64,000 nucleotides of DNA from Azospirillum picis (GTDB lineage: Bacteria; Pseudomonadota; Alphaproteobacteria; Azospirillales; Azospirillaceae), in assembly GCF_017876115.1 (NCBI RefSeq), contig NZ_JAGINO010000020.1, positions 1 through 64,000 on the forward strand, read 5' to 3'. Below, piece by piece: positions 44,694 through 53,175 of the stretch. Position 1 is the stretch's first letter, and each line of letters begins with the position of its first letter. A program made the translations under genes and the position numbers. Under the pieces are notes generated by a model. It had not been told where the DNA came from. It did not search any database and saw nothing but the letters and a program-made list of their open reading frames with translations.

Positions 44694-47204
44694 TCACATT
44701 CCCGAAAGTTGCCGCAACTTGGCGAAGGGATGGTCCTCGTTCGTCGGCTTCTCGCGCCGGGTCCGCGGCCCTTGCGGGCGCCGGCGCTTCCAGGTCACGG
44801 CGCCGTCCTCAGCCACCGCGCGGACATAGCCGAGTCCGGCCAGCACCGCCCCCAGCTCCTCCGCCGACAGGCCGAGGCGCTGGCCGAGCGCGACCTCGCG
44901 GACCGGGGCTCCCGCCCTGGACGCCGTCAGCAGCTCGGTCTCCAGCCGGTCGAGCATGTCGACCCGCAAGGCCCGCCCGCCGGCCAGCGGATAGCCGATG
45001 GCTTCCCAGAAGGCGGGCGGCGCGCCGGCCGCCTCGACCGAGACGCGGCCCGGCGCCGGCACCGGGACAGGCAGAGCATGGCCCTTGGCCACCGCCCACA
45101 GCAGCCCGCGCAGCGCCACCGCCGCCGGCTTGGCCAGTGCCGTCAGGTAGAGGTGCGACACCCCCAGCCGCACGCCCAGCCGGGTCAGCGCCTTGCGGTC
45201 CTCGCGCTCCAGACGCTCGACCATGGCGGCGACGGGCTGGCGCGGCAGCACCCCCAGCCCCTCGACAAGCTGGAAGGCGAGGCCGCGGGCGGCGCCCGAC
45301 AGCGCGTCGGCGGCCGACAGCGCGAAGAGCGGCTTCAACCGGGCGGCGACATGGTCCTTCAGCCAGCGCTCCAGCCGCGCCCGCACCCGGTCGCGCTGGG
45401 TCTGGTCGAGCAGCCCCTCGTCGAAGGGGACCACCAGCGGCGCCAGCACCGACGGGCCGGCGGCCAGCCGCGCCACCGCGACGCCGTCGGCGCTCAGCAC
45501 CCCCTCGGGCGACAGGGCGAAGACGTCGTCGGGCTCGGCCTCGAAGGCGCGCAGCCGCTTGGCCAGCTCGTCGCGCAGCGCGCGGCGCGCGGCGGACAGC
45601 AGCGACTTGGCCTCCTCCGAGCGGTCGGGGGCGTCGGGGACGAAGCGGAAGCCCTCCAGCCGGCCGACGACGTGCCCCTCGACCACCACCTCGCCGTCGG
45701 CGCGCACGCCGCCCAGCAGCGAGCGCCCGTCCCGCAGCGTGCGGGCCAGCGTGGCGGAGCGGCGGTCGATGAAGCGCTGGGTCAGCCGCTCGTGCAGCGC
45801 GTCCGACAGCCGGTCCTCGATGGCGCGGGTGCGCTCCTGCCAGTGCAGCGGGTCCTTCAGCCAGCTCGGCCGGTTGGAGATGTAGGTCCAGGTGCGGATG
45901 TGGGCGATGCGGGCGACCAGCGCGTCGATGTCGCCTTCCGTCCGGTCGAGCCGCGCGATCTGCCGTGCCACCCAGTCCTCGTCCAGCCGGCGCAGCGGGC
46001 CGCGCAGGTTGCGGTAGACCTGCCCCAGCAGGCGGGTGTGGGCGTCGGACAGCACCTTGCGGAAGTCGGGGACCTGGCAGACCTCCCACAGCAGCCGCAC
46101 GGCGTCGCGCCCGCGCGCCAGATCCATGATCTCGGGGTCGCGCACCAGCGCCTGCAGCGCCAGATGGTCGTCGGCCTCGCGCACCCGGCTCAGCTCCTGG
46201 ATCGGCGCCCGCTCCTCCAGCGACTTCAGCAGGAAGCCCGGCGTGTCGAAGCGCAGGTCGCTGTTGCGCCAGGACAGCGCCTTGACCGTCTCGAACTCGT
46301 GGTTCTCGACGCGGGTGACCAGGTCGGCGTCCAGCTCCCCCACCTCGTCGGTGGTGCCGAAGGTGCCGTCGCGCATGTGCCGCCCGGCGCGGCCGGCGAT
46401 CTGCGCCACCTCGGCGGCGCGCAGGCGGCGCGGGGCGAAGCCGTCGAACTTGACGATGCGGGCGAAGGCGACATGGTCGACGTCCATGTTCAGCCCCATG
46501 CCGATGGCGTCGGTCGCCACCAGGTAATCGACCTCGCCGGCCTGGTACAGCTCGACCTGGGCGTTGCGGGTGCGCGGGCTGAGCGCGCCCAGCACCACGG
46601 CGGTGCCGCCGCGCTGGCGGCGGATCAGCTCGGCGATGGCGTAGACGTCGGTGGCGGAGAAGGCGACGACCGCCGAGCGCGGCGGCAGGCGCGTCAGCTT
46701 CTTGTATCCGGCATAGGTGAGCTGCGAGAAGCGCGGCCGGCTGATGAACTCGGCCTTGGGCACCAGCCGGCGGATCATCGGCTGCATCGAGTCCGAGCCC
46801 AGCACCATCGTCTCGACCAGGCCGCGGGCGTTCAGCAGCCGGTCGGTGAAGATGTGCCCGCGCTCCGGATCGGCGCAGAGCTGGATCTCGTCGACCGCCA
46901 GGAAGTCGACGGCGCGGTCGAGCGGCATCGATTCGACGGTGCAGACCCAGTAGGCCGGGTTGGGGGGCAGGATCTTCTCCTCCCCCGTCACCAGGGCCAC
47001 GGCGTTCCGGCCCTTGATCTTGACGATGCGGTCGTAGTTCTCCCGCGCCAGCAGGCGCAGGGGGAAGCCGATCATGCCGGACCGGTGGCCGAGCATGCGC
47101 TCGATCGCCAGGTAGGTCTTGCCGGTGTTGGTGGGGCCCAGCACGGCGACCACACGGCCCCCCCGCCCGAAACCGCCGCCCGCCGAAGCGTGAGAGGACG
47201 TCAT
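44694..47204 (-). CDS. SUV3-type DExH-box RNA helicase
   Basis: About 836 residues. Walker A LGPTNTGKTYLAIERML near residue 22, a DEIQLCADPERGH motif II, FSATD motif III, VATDAIGMGLN motif V and QIAGRAGR motif VI match the SUV3 group of ATP-dependent RNA helicases, whose mitochondrial members work in the RNA degradosome. The C-terminal ~350 residues are helical with a Lys/Arg-rich end. Bacterial members are typical of alphaproteobacteria. The ATG at 47204 follows GAGAGGAC. Confidence 0.9.
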   Translation of the reverse strand: MTSSHASAGGGFGRGGRVVAVLGPTNTGKTYLAIERMLGHRSGMIGFPLRLLARENYDRIVKIKGRNAVALVTGEEKILPPNPAYWVCTVESMPLDRAVDFLAVDEIQLCADPERGHIFTDRLLNARGLVETMVLGSDSMQPMIRRLVPKAEFISRPRFSQLTYAGYKKLTRLPPRSAVVAFSATDVYAIAELIRRQRGGTAVVLGALSPRTRNAQVELYQAGEVDYLVATDAIGMGLNMDVDHVAFARIVKFDGFAPRRLRAAEVAQIAGRAGRHMRDGTFGTTDEVGELDADLVTRVENHEFETVKALSWRNSDLRFDTPGFLLKSLEERAPIQELSRVREADDHLALQALVRDPEIMDLARGRDAVRLLWEVCQVPDFRKVLSDAHTRLLGQVYRNLRGPLRRLDEDWVARQIARLDRTEGDIDALVARIAHIRTWTYISNRPSWLKDPLHWQERTRAIEDRLSDALHERLTQRFIDRRSATLARTLRDGRSLLGGVRADGEVVVEGHVVGRLEGFRFVPDAPDRSEEAKSLLSAARRALRDELAKRLRAFEAEPDDVFALSPEGVLSADGVAVARLAAGPSVLAPLVVPFDEGLLDQTQRDRVRARLERWLKDHVAARLKPLFALSAADALSGAARGLAFQLVEGLGVLPRQPVAAMVERLEREDRKALTRLGVRLGVSHLYLTALAKPAAVALRGLLWAVAKGHALPVPVPAPGRVSVEAAGAPPAFWEAIGYPLAGGRALRVDMLDRLETELLTASRAGAPVREVALGQRLGLSAEELGAVLAGLGYVRAVAEDGAVTWKRRRPQGPRTRREKPTNEDHPFAKLRQLSGM

Positions 47205-47299
47205 GGGGTAAGCTTTGGTGTGCGGAGCCCGGCAATGCAAGCGGCAGCGCGGCTTTTGCCAACCCTTTCCCCGGAAGGGGCTACGGCTATCGCATATGG

Positions 47300-47532
47300 C
47301 TCCCTCTCCCGTCCCGGGAGAGGGCATGGAACCGACGGCCGCAGGCCGGACGACTGCAAGGCAGTCGTAGGTGGAATGCGGTCGCGAGCCTTGCGAGCGA
47401 CCTCGGGGCCCATGCAAAGCATGGGAAGGGTGAGGGGTGATCCAAGAAACCCTGCGGTTCTGGCGTCTTGGACCACCCCTCACCCTCCCCACTTCGTGGG
47501 TCCCCTCCCTCTCCCGGGGCGGGAGAGGGCGA
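47300..47532. repeat. Mosaic palindromic repeat, copy 7 (upstream of the helicase gene)
   Basis: Occupies most of the 542-nt gap 47205-47746, which has no gene. The right two thirds (GGGCCCATGCAAAGCATGGG to CCTCACCCTCCCC) nearly match copy 1; a left insert adds GACTGCAAGGCAGTC and GGTCGCGAGCCTTGCGAGCGACC palindromes. An outer pair ATCGCATATG (47289-47298) / CATATGCGAT (47540-47549) flanks it. The rest of the gap holds the hairpin at 47658-47686. Confidence 0.8.
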
Positions 47533-47657
47533 TTATCGTCATATGCGATTGCCCTGCGGAGGGGGCTACCCGCATGACGGCGCCGGCATCCGGCAGGGGG
47601 AAGGGCCGCCCCGGCAGGCACCCCGACAAACGCCCCGACAGACCCCTCAACGGACGA

Positions 47658-47686
47658 GGGCCGCCGGACGGGATGTCCGGCGGCCC
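47658..47686 (-). terminator. Hairpin after the Spy-like gene
   Basis: A perfect 12-bp stem GGGCCGCCGGAC, loop GGGAT, GTCCGGCGGCCC, about 60 nt after the stop. No T run follows on the minus strand, so intrinsic termination is uncertain. Confidence 0.5.
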
Positions 47687-47746
47687 AGGTGTCGCGGCGG
47701 CGTGCGGTGGGGGGCGTTGCCCGCCGCCGCGAGCCCGTCTGTTACG

Positions 47747-48343
47747 TTAGTTCTTGGGCGCGTCCTGCGGGGCGGGCAGCGGGGCCGGGGGCGGGGCCGG
47801 CGGCATGCCCGGGCCGTGATGACGCGGGCCGTCATGGTCCCAGCCGCCCGGCCCGCCATGGTGCCCCATCCGGCCCATGCCGCCGGGTCCGCCCATCCCC
47901 TGGTGCAGGATGCGCTCGGCCTGCTTCTGCTGGTCGGGCGTCAACTGGGCGTAGAGGTCGGTCAGGGCCGGCTTGACGGTCTGGATCTGCTGCAGGTGGG
48001 CCTGCATCATCTGCTCGACGCGGTCGAGGCGCTGCGGCAGGGCGGCCGGGGGCGGCTGGTCCTTGAACTTGACGCACAGGTCCTGCATCGGCTTCAGGCT
48101 GGTGCGGGCGGCGTCGGCGAACTTGGTCCAGGCGGCGCGCTGCTGCTCGGTGATGTTCAGCTTCTTCTCCGCATAGGCCAGCTTGCCGGCCAGACGGGCT
48201 TCCTGGTCCTCGCACATGCGGGCGAAGTGGCGGTCCGGACCCGGCCCGGGACCTCCGGGCTGCGGGCCGCCCTGGGCGAAGACCGGAACGGCCACGCCGA
48301 GACCGGCAACCAGCAGGGCGGACGTCAGAAGGGCGCGTTTCAT
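47747..48343 (-). CDS. Spy/CpxP-family periplasmic protein
   Basis: 198 residues. A Sec signal ends at VFAQ (about residue 24). Two LTxxQ-type motifs are present: NITEQQRAAW near 63 and LTPDQQKQAERIL near 132, the hallmark of Spy/CpxP envelope chaperones. The tail is Gly/His/Pro-rich (MGRMGHHGGPGGWDHD), possibly metal-binding. It diverges from a two-component system whose likely binding boxes lie in the gap. Confidence 0.9.
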   Translation of the reverse strand: MKRALLTSALLVAGLGVAVPVFAQGGPQPGGPGPGPDRHFARMCEDQEARLAGKLAYAEKKLNITEQQRAAWTKFADAARTSLKPMQDLCVKFKDQPPPAALPQRLDRVEQMMQAHLQQIQTVKPALTDLYAQLTPDQQKQAERILHQGMGGPGGMGRMGHHGGPGGWDHDGPRHHGPGMPPAPPPAPLPAPQDAPKN

Positions 48344-48548
48344 GAGGACACTCCTTTGGATGGAACCGTGCGGGACGGTTTTGCCTAAACCCCGGATGGG
48401 CGGGGTTTATTCCGTTCGGGACCCGGCGTCGTCTCCGGCGTCTCCCCGGGGCCTTGCCCTGGGCTCCCGCCGTGAGGCCGCCGCCGTCCCGATGACCAGA
48501 CGATGGCCCCCCAACGTTGCCGCCGCATGTCGGCGAACCGGTCATTTG

Positions 48549-48591
48549 GTAACAGTGTGTAACCGCGGGCCGGCCGGTAACCGGGCGTTAC
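48549..48591. promoter_or_regulatory. GTAAC direct and inverted repeats, likely response-regulator sites
   Basis: GTAAC (48549) - N5 - GTAAC (48559) is a direct repeat with 10-bp period, the layout of CpxR/OmpR-type boxes (GTAAA-N5-GTAAA). A third GTAAC at 48577 is followed, after N5, by GTTAC (48587), an inverted pair. They lie between the Spy-like gene and the response-regulator gene. Binding is inferred, not shown. Confidence 0.6.
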
Positions 48592-48628
48592 ACATTTCCC
48601 CTTCACCGCCGCCGCCGCTCGCCCGATC

Positions 48629-49378
48629 ATGGCCGCCATGGACAGAACCCCGCATCTCCTCGTCGTCGACGACGACCGCGAAATCCGCTCCCTCGTCGCC
48701 CAGTTCCTGACCAAGCACGGCTTCCGGGTCACCGGCGCCAGGGACGGGGCGGAGATGATGCGCACGCTCGACGGCGCCCGCGTCGACCTGATCGTGCTCG
48801 ACCTCATGCTGCCGGGGGAGGACGGGCTGTCGCTGTGCCGCCGCCTGCGCGCCACGCCGCAGACCGCGCAGACGCCGGTCATCATGCTGACGGCGATGGG
48901 CGAGGAGACCGATCGCGTCGTCGGGCTGGAGATGGGCGCCGACGACTATCTGGCCAAACCCTTCAGCCCGCGCGAGCTGCTGGCCCGCATCAAGGCGGTG
49001 CTGCGCCGCGCCCAGGCGCCGCTGACGGCGGGGGCGCCCGCCGCCGGCGCGGTGCTGCGCTTCGAGGGCTGGTCGCTCGACCTGACCAAGCGCGAGCTGC
49101 ATTCGCCCGACGGGGTGCTGGTCCAGCTCTCGGCCGGCGAGTACGACCTGCTGGTCGCCTTCGCCGAGCATCCGCAGCGGGTGCTGACCCGCGACCAGCT
49201 CCTCGACCTGGCGCGCGGCCGCTCCGCCGTGCCCTTCGACCGCTCGATCGACGTGCAGGTCAGCCGGCTGCGCCGCAAGATCGAGCCCGACCCGGCGGAA
49301 CCGGCCCTGATCAAGACGGTGCGCGGCGGCGGCTACCTGTTCACGCCGTCGGTGAGCAGCGGCGGGCTGGCGCCATGA
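48629..49378 (+). CDS. OmpR-family response regulator
   Basis: 249 residues. Receiver domain with acidic pocket VVDDD and phospho-acceptor Asp58 in LIVLDLMLPGEDG, the conserved Lys in LAKPF, then a winged-helix domain (LSAGEYDLL, RSIDVQVSRLRRKIE, VRGGGYLF). Its stop overlaps the kinase start (ATGA). Divergent from the Spy-like gene, suggesting an envelope-stress circuit. Confidence 0.96.
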   Translation: MAAMDRTPHLLVVDDDREIRSLVAQFLTKHGFRVTGARDGAEMMRTLDGARVDLIVLDLMLPGEDGLSLCRRLRATPQTAQTPVIMLTAMGEETDRVVGLEMGADDYLAKPFSPRELLARIKAVLRRAQAPLTAGAPAAGAVLRFEGWSLDLTKRELHSPDGVLVQLSAGEYDLLVAFAEHPQRVLTRDQLLDLARGRSAVPFDRSIDVQVSRLRRKIEPDPAEPALIKTVRGGGYLFTPSVSSGGLAP

Positions 49379-50853
49379 CGGCGCGCCCCGGAGAGGACTC
49401 CGGAAGCCCGCCGCAGGACCGGGCGGCGGCACTCGCCTCCCTCGGCCGCCGCCTGCGCCTGCGCGTCCCCGACAGCCTCGCGGCGCGGATCGCGCTGACG
49501 GTGGTGCTGGCGCTGCTGCTGACCCAGGCGATCAGCGCCCTGGTCTACCTGACCGACCGCAGCGAAGGGCCGCCGATCCACGGCCCCAACGTGCTGGTCC
49601 AGCGGGTCACCGCCATCGTCCAGCTCGTGGAAAGCACGCCGGCGCCCGGCCGCGAGCGGGTGGTGCGCGCCATCGACGACCCGGTCCTGCGCGTCGAATG
49701 GCACCCCGACCGCCCGCCGCCGCTCGCCGACTATGCCGGCATGCGCTTCGACCAGTTGAAGCGGCGGCTGCGCGATTCGCTGGACAGCCCCGACCGCGCC
49801 ATCCTCGTCGAGGTCCAGCGCCTCCCCCACGACGACGACCGGCCGGCGCCGCCCTTCGCCCGCGGCGACGAGCCCCGCCGCTGGGGACCGCATGTCCGGC
49901 TGTCGGTGCGGCTGGCCGACGGCACCTGGCTCAGCTTCACCGGCGGCGACCCGCTGCCCGGCCCGTTCGGCGTCCTGCGCTTCGTGCTGTGGATGGGGGC
50001 GGTGGTGGCGGTGATCCTGCTGGTGTCGCTGCTCGCCGCCCGCCGGGTGACCGCCCCGCTCGCCGGCTTCGCCGCCGCCGCCGAGCGCCTCAGCGTCGAC
50101 GGCGAGGCCGCCCCCCTGCCGGAGGAGGGGCCGTCGGAGCTGCGCGCCGCCACCCGCGCCTTCAACCGCATGCAGGCCCGCCTCGCCCGCTTCGTCGCCG
50201 ACCGCACCCAGATGCTGGCGGCGATCGGCCATGACCTGCGCACGCCGATCACCCGCCTGCGCCTGCGCGCCGAGCTGGTCGACGATCCGGAGATGCAGCG
50301 GCGGATGCTGGCCGACCTCGACGAGATGGAGGCGATGATCTCCGCCACGCTCGCCTTCGCCCGTGACGACGCCCAGCGCGAGCCGCGCGGCCGCCTCGAC
50401 CTCGCCGACCTGCTGCAGAGCCTGTGCGACGACCGCATCGACGCCGGCCACCGCGCCGTCTATGACGGCCCGGCCCATGTGGTGGCGGAGGGGAGGCCGG
50501 TGGCGCTGCGCCGCGCCTTCGCCAACCTGATGGACAACGCCATCGCCTATGGCGGCGGCTTCACCGCCCGGCTGGAGCCCGGGCAGGCGGATTTGGGGCG
50601 TCCGGATTTGGGGCGCGCCGACGGCCATGCCCTCATCCACATCGACGACGACGGCCCCGGCATCCCGGAGGCGGAGTTCGAGAAGGTCTTCGCCCCCTTC
50701 TACCGGCTGGAGCGCTCGCGCTCGCGCGACACCGGCGGCGTCGGGCTCGGCCTGTCCACCGCCCGCACCATCATCCGCGGCCATGGCGGCGACGTGACCC
50801 TGGCGAACCGCCCCGAGGGGGGATTGCGGGTGACGGTGACGCTGCCCCTGTGA
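49375..50853 (+). CDS. Sensor histidine kinase, EnvZ-like
   Basis: 492 residues. Membrane segment about 38-60, a periplasmic domain of roughly 140 residues, second membrane segment about 201-221, HAMP, HisKA with phospho-acceptor His286 in GHDLRTPITRLRLRAEL, and an ATPase domain with N box FANLMDNAIAYG and G boxes DDDGPGIP and GGVGLGLS. It should phosphorylate the regulator encoded just upstream, with which it overlaps by 4 nt. The signal is unknown. Confidence 0.96.
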   Translation: MTARPGEDSGSPPQDRAAALASLGRRLRLRVPDSLAARIALTVVLALLLTQAISALVYLTDRSEGPPIHGPNVLVQRVTAIVQLVESTPAPGRERVVRAIDDPVLRVEWHPDRPPPLADYAGMRFDQLKRRLRDSLDSPDRAILVEVQRLPHDDDRPAPPFARGDEPRRWGPHVRLSVRLADGTWLSFTGGDPLPGPFGVLRFVLWMGAVVAVILLVSLLAARRVTAPLAGFAAAAERLSVDGEAAPLPEEGPSELRAATRAFNRMQARLARFVADRTQMLAAIGHDLRTPITRLRLRAELVDDPEMQRRMLADLDEMEAMISATLAFARDDAQREPRGRLDLADLLQSLCDDRIDAGHRAVYDGPAHVVAEGRPVALRRAFANLMDNAIAYGGGFTARLEPGQADLGRPDLGRADGHALIHIDDDGPGIPEAEFEKVFAPFYRLERSRSRDTGGVGLGLSTARTIIRGHGGDVTLANRPEGGLRVTVTLPL

Positions 50854-50878
50854 CACTGCTCCTGTGACGCTCGCCCGG

Positions 50879-51859
50879 TCAGGAATCTCCCTGGCCGGCG
50901 CCGTCCCCCAGATCGATCCGCCCGATCAGGAAGTCCAGGAAGGAGCGCACCTTCGGCGGCTGGATCCGCCCGCCGGGAAAGACCGCATGCAGGTCGACGT
51001 CCGATCCCCTCCAGCCGTCGAGCACCCGCGTCACCTGTCCGGCCGACCGGTAGGGCCGCATGGCGAAATCGGTGGCCAGCACCAGCCCGCCGCCGGCCAG
51101 CAGCGTCGGGACCAGCATCTCCGGGTCGTCGGCCGTCATCACCGGGTCGATGGCCGCATCGATTTCCTCCCTCTGCTCCTCCCTCTGCTCCTCCCTCTGC
51201 TCCTCCCTGGGCAAGCCCCCCCGGCCGGCCCCGGCGGTCCGGAACAGGCGCCAGCCATAGCCGGAGGGGCGCCGGGCGCTCATGTTCGCCAGGGTGAGGT
51301 GCCGGACCAGCTCGTCGGGGTGGGCCGGCATGCCATGGACGGCACAATAGGACGGGGCGGCATAGACATGGCGGCGCAGGACGCCCAGCTTGCGGGCCGC
51401 CATGCTGGAGTCCGGCAGCGTCCCCATCCGGATCGCCAGGTCGATGGTCCGCGCCACCAGATCCAGGTTCTCGTGGCTCAGCACCAGATCGATGCGGACA
51501 TCGGGGCAGAGGGTCCGGAAGTCGGGCAGGAGCGGTGCGATGACCTTCATCCCGAAGGACGGCGGGGTGGTGATCCGCAGCCAGCCGCGCGGCGCGTCGC
51601 GAAGCTGGGCCACGGCGCTTTCGGCCTGCTCCATCTCCTCGGCGATGCGCCGGCAATGCTCGTAATAGACGGTTCCCGCCTCGGTCAGGCCGATGCGCCG
51701 GGTGGTGCGGTGCAGGAGCTGGATGCCGAGCCGGCCTTCGAGATCGCGCACCCTGCGGCTCAGCGTCGTCTTGGGCAGTCGCAGCCGCCGGGCGGCCTTG
51801 GTGAAGCTGCCTTCCTGCACCACCGTGACGAAGGCGACGGTGTCGTTCAGATCCTGCAT
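50879..51859 (-). CDS. LysR-family transcriptional regulator
   Basis: 326 residues. N-terminal helix-turn-helix (VQEGSFTKAARRLRLPKTTLSRRV) and an effector domain of the group often called YafC/DmlR-like. A 12-bp tandem repeat (51165-51210) inserts E-E-Q-R units three to four times within the effector domain, probably in a surface loop. It diverges from the metallo-hydrolase gene and is its likely regulator. Confidence 0.92.
   Translation of the reverse strand: MQDLNDTVAFVTVVQEGSFTKAARRLRLPKTTLSRRVRDLEGRLGIQLLHRTTRRIGLTEAGTVYYEHCRRIAEEMEQAESAVAQLRDAPRGWLRITTPPSFGMKVIAPLLPDFRTLCPDVRIDLVLSHENLDLVARTIDLAIRMGTLPDSSMAARKLGVLRRHVYAAPSYCAVHGMPAHPDELVRHLTLANMSARRPSGYGWRLFRTAGAGRGGLPREEQREEQREEQREEIDAAIDPVMTADDPEMLVPTLLAGGGLVLATDFAMRPYRSAGQVTRVLDGWRGSDVDLHAVFPGGRIQPPKVRSFLDFLIGRIDLGDGAGQGDS
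51165..51210. repeat. 12-bp tandem repeat inside the LysR gene
   Basis: Nearly four units of CTCCTCCCTCTG in frame with the minus-strand gene, coding for EEQR repeats. Slippage-prone. Confidence 0.9.
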
Positions 51860-52009
51860 CCGCCCCCGCCGATTGGATCGGAAAACGGCACAATGTTGCC
51901 CAAGCCCGACGGGTAATCAAGGCCGGCTCCGGATGCTACGTGGTGGTCCTGCGCGGCGGCAGGAACGCTGGTCGCCGCGGGAGTCGAGCAACACCCCAAG
52001 GACAGGACA

Positions 52010-52978
52010 ATGAAACCGCATATGCTCGTGCTGGCCGCCGGCCTGCTGTTCGCGGCCATCCCGGCCGGACATGCCGCCGACACCGCCGCCCAGCCCACCC
52101 CGCAATCGGCGACCCAACCCTCCTCCGCAGGCGTCTACCGCTTCGCCGTCGGCGACCTCCGCGTCGCGGCGCTCAGCGACGGCACCCTGCCGCTCGGCAT
52201 CAAGCCGCTGGTCAAGGGGCTGCCGCCGGAGCGCATCGACGCGCTGCTGGCCGAGCGGTTCGAGCGCGACCCGCTGGAGACCTCCATCAACGCCTTCCTG
52301 ATCGAGGCGGGGCCGCGCCTGCTGCTGGTCGACACCGGCGCCGGGCAACTGTTCGGCCCCTATGGCGGCAAGCTTCCGGCCAGTCTGGCGGCGGCCGGAT
52401 ACCGCCCCGATCAGGTGACCGACATCCTCCTCACCCACATCCACACCGATCATTCCGGTGGGCTGGCGCTGGATGGGCGGATGGTCTTCCCGAACGCCAC
52501 GGTCCATGTCGGCCAGGCCGACGTCGACTTCTTCCTCGACCGCGGCAACCTCGCCAGGGGATTGCAGGCCCGCCATTATGACGAGGCGGTCGCCACGGTC
52601 GGCCTCTACCTCAAGGCCGGCAAGGTGAAGCCCTTCGCCGAACAGTCCGAAATCCTGCCGGGCGTCACGGCGATCCCCACCCCCGGCCACACGCCCGGCC
52701 ATGCCTTCTACCGGGTGGCCAGCCGGGGCGAGACCATCGAGTTCTGGGGCGACATCATCCATGTCGGCCCGGTGCAGTTCCCGCATCCGGAAGCCACCGT
52801 CGCCTTCGACATCGACCAGGACGCCGCCCGCGCCCAGCGCCTGAAGCGCTTCGCCGAGGAGGCCGGCAGCGGGCAGTTGACCGCCGCCGCCCATCTCGGC
52901 TTCCCCGGCCTCGGCCGCCTGCGGCGCGACGACGACGCCTATCGCTGGGTGCCGGTGGAATACCGCAACCGCGAGTGA
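52010..52978 (+). CDS. Secreted metallo-beta-lactamase-fold hydrolase
   Basis: 322 residues. Signal peptide with cleavage near AGHA-AD (about residue 22). The zinc motif T-H-I-H-T-D-H at about 145-151, TPGHTPGH (about 226) and WGD (about 245) are intact. Related proteins include lactonases and aryl-hydrolases; the substrate cannot be named. Divergent from the LysR gene over 150 bp. Confidence 0.9.
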   Translation: MKPHMLVLAAGLLFAAIPAGHAADTAAQPTPQSATQPSSAGVYRFAVGDLRVAALSDGTLPLGIKPLVKGLPPERIDALLAERFERDPLETSINAFLIEAGPRLLLVDTGAGQLFGPYGGKLPASLAAAGYRPDQVTDILLTHIHTDHSGGLALDGRMVFPNATVHVGQADVDFFLDRGNLARGLQARHYDEAVATVGLYLKAGKVKPFAEQSEILPGVTAIPTPGHTPGHAFYRVASRGETIEFWGDIIHVGPVQFPHPEATVAFDIDQDAARAQRLKRFAEEAGSGQLTAAAHLGFPGLGRLRRDDDAYRWVPVEYRNRE

Positions 52979-53175
52979 GGCGGCCCGGCGGGGGAGGCGG
53001 GGTGCTACGGGACGCGGTCTCGCGGCGGGCCGGGGCGACCACCCTTTCACCCCCGCAATTGCGGATAGCGTCATCCTTTCGCCACGGTCGGGAGACAAAT
53101 AATCGCCGGTCCGCCGCCGGCCTTCCGGGCAGGCGGCTGTGAGCGTATGAGGATCGAAGCGGGAACATTTCGTCC

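Noticed and set aside
18471..47532. Insertion sequences
   Set aside because: The repeats carry no transposase, no common ends and no target duplications that I can see; they are mosaic palindromes.
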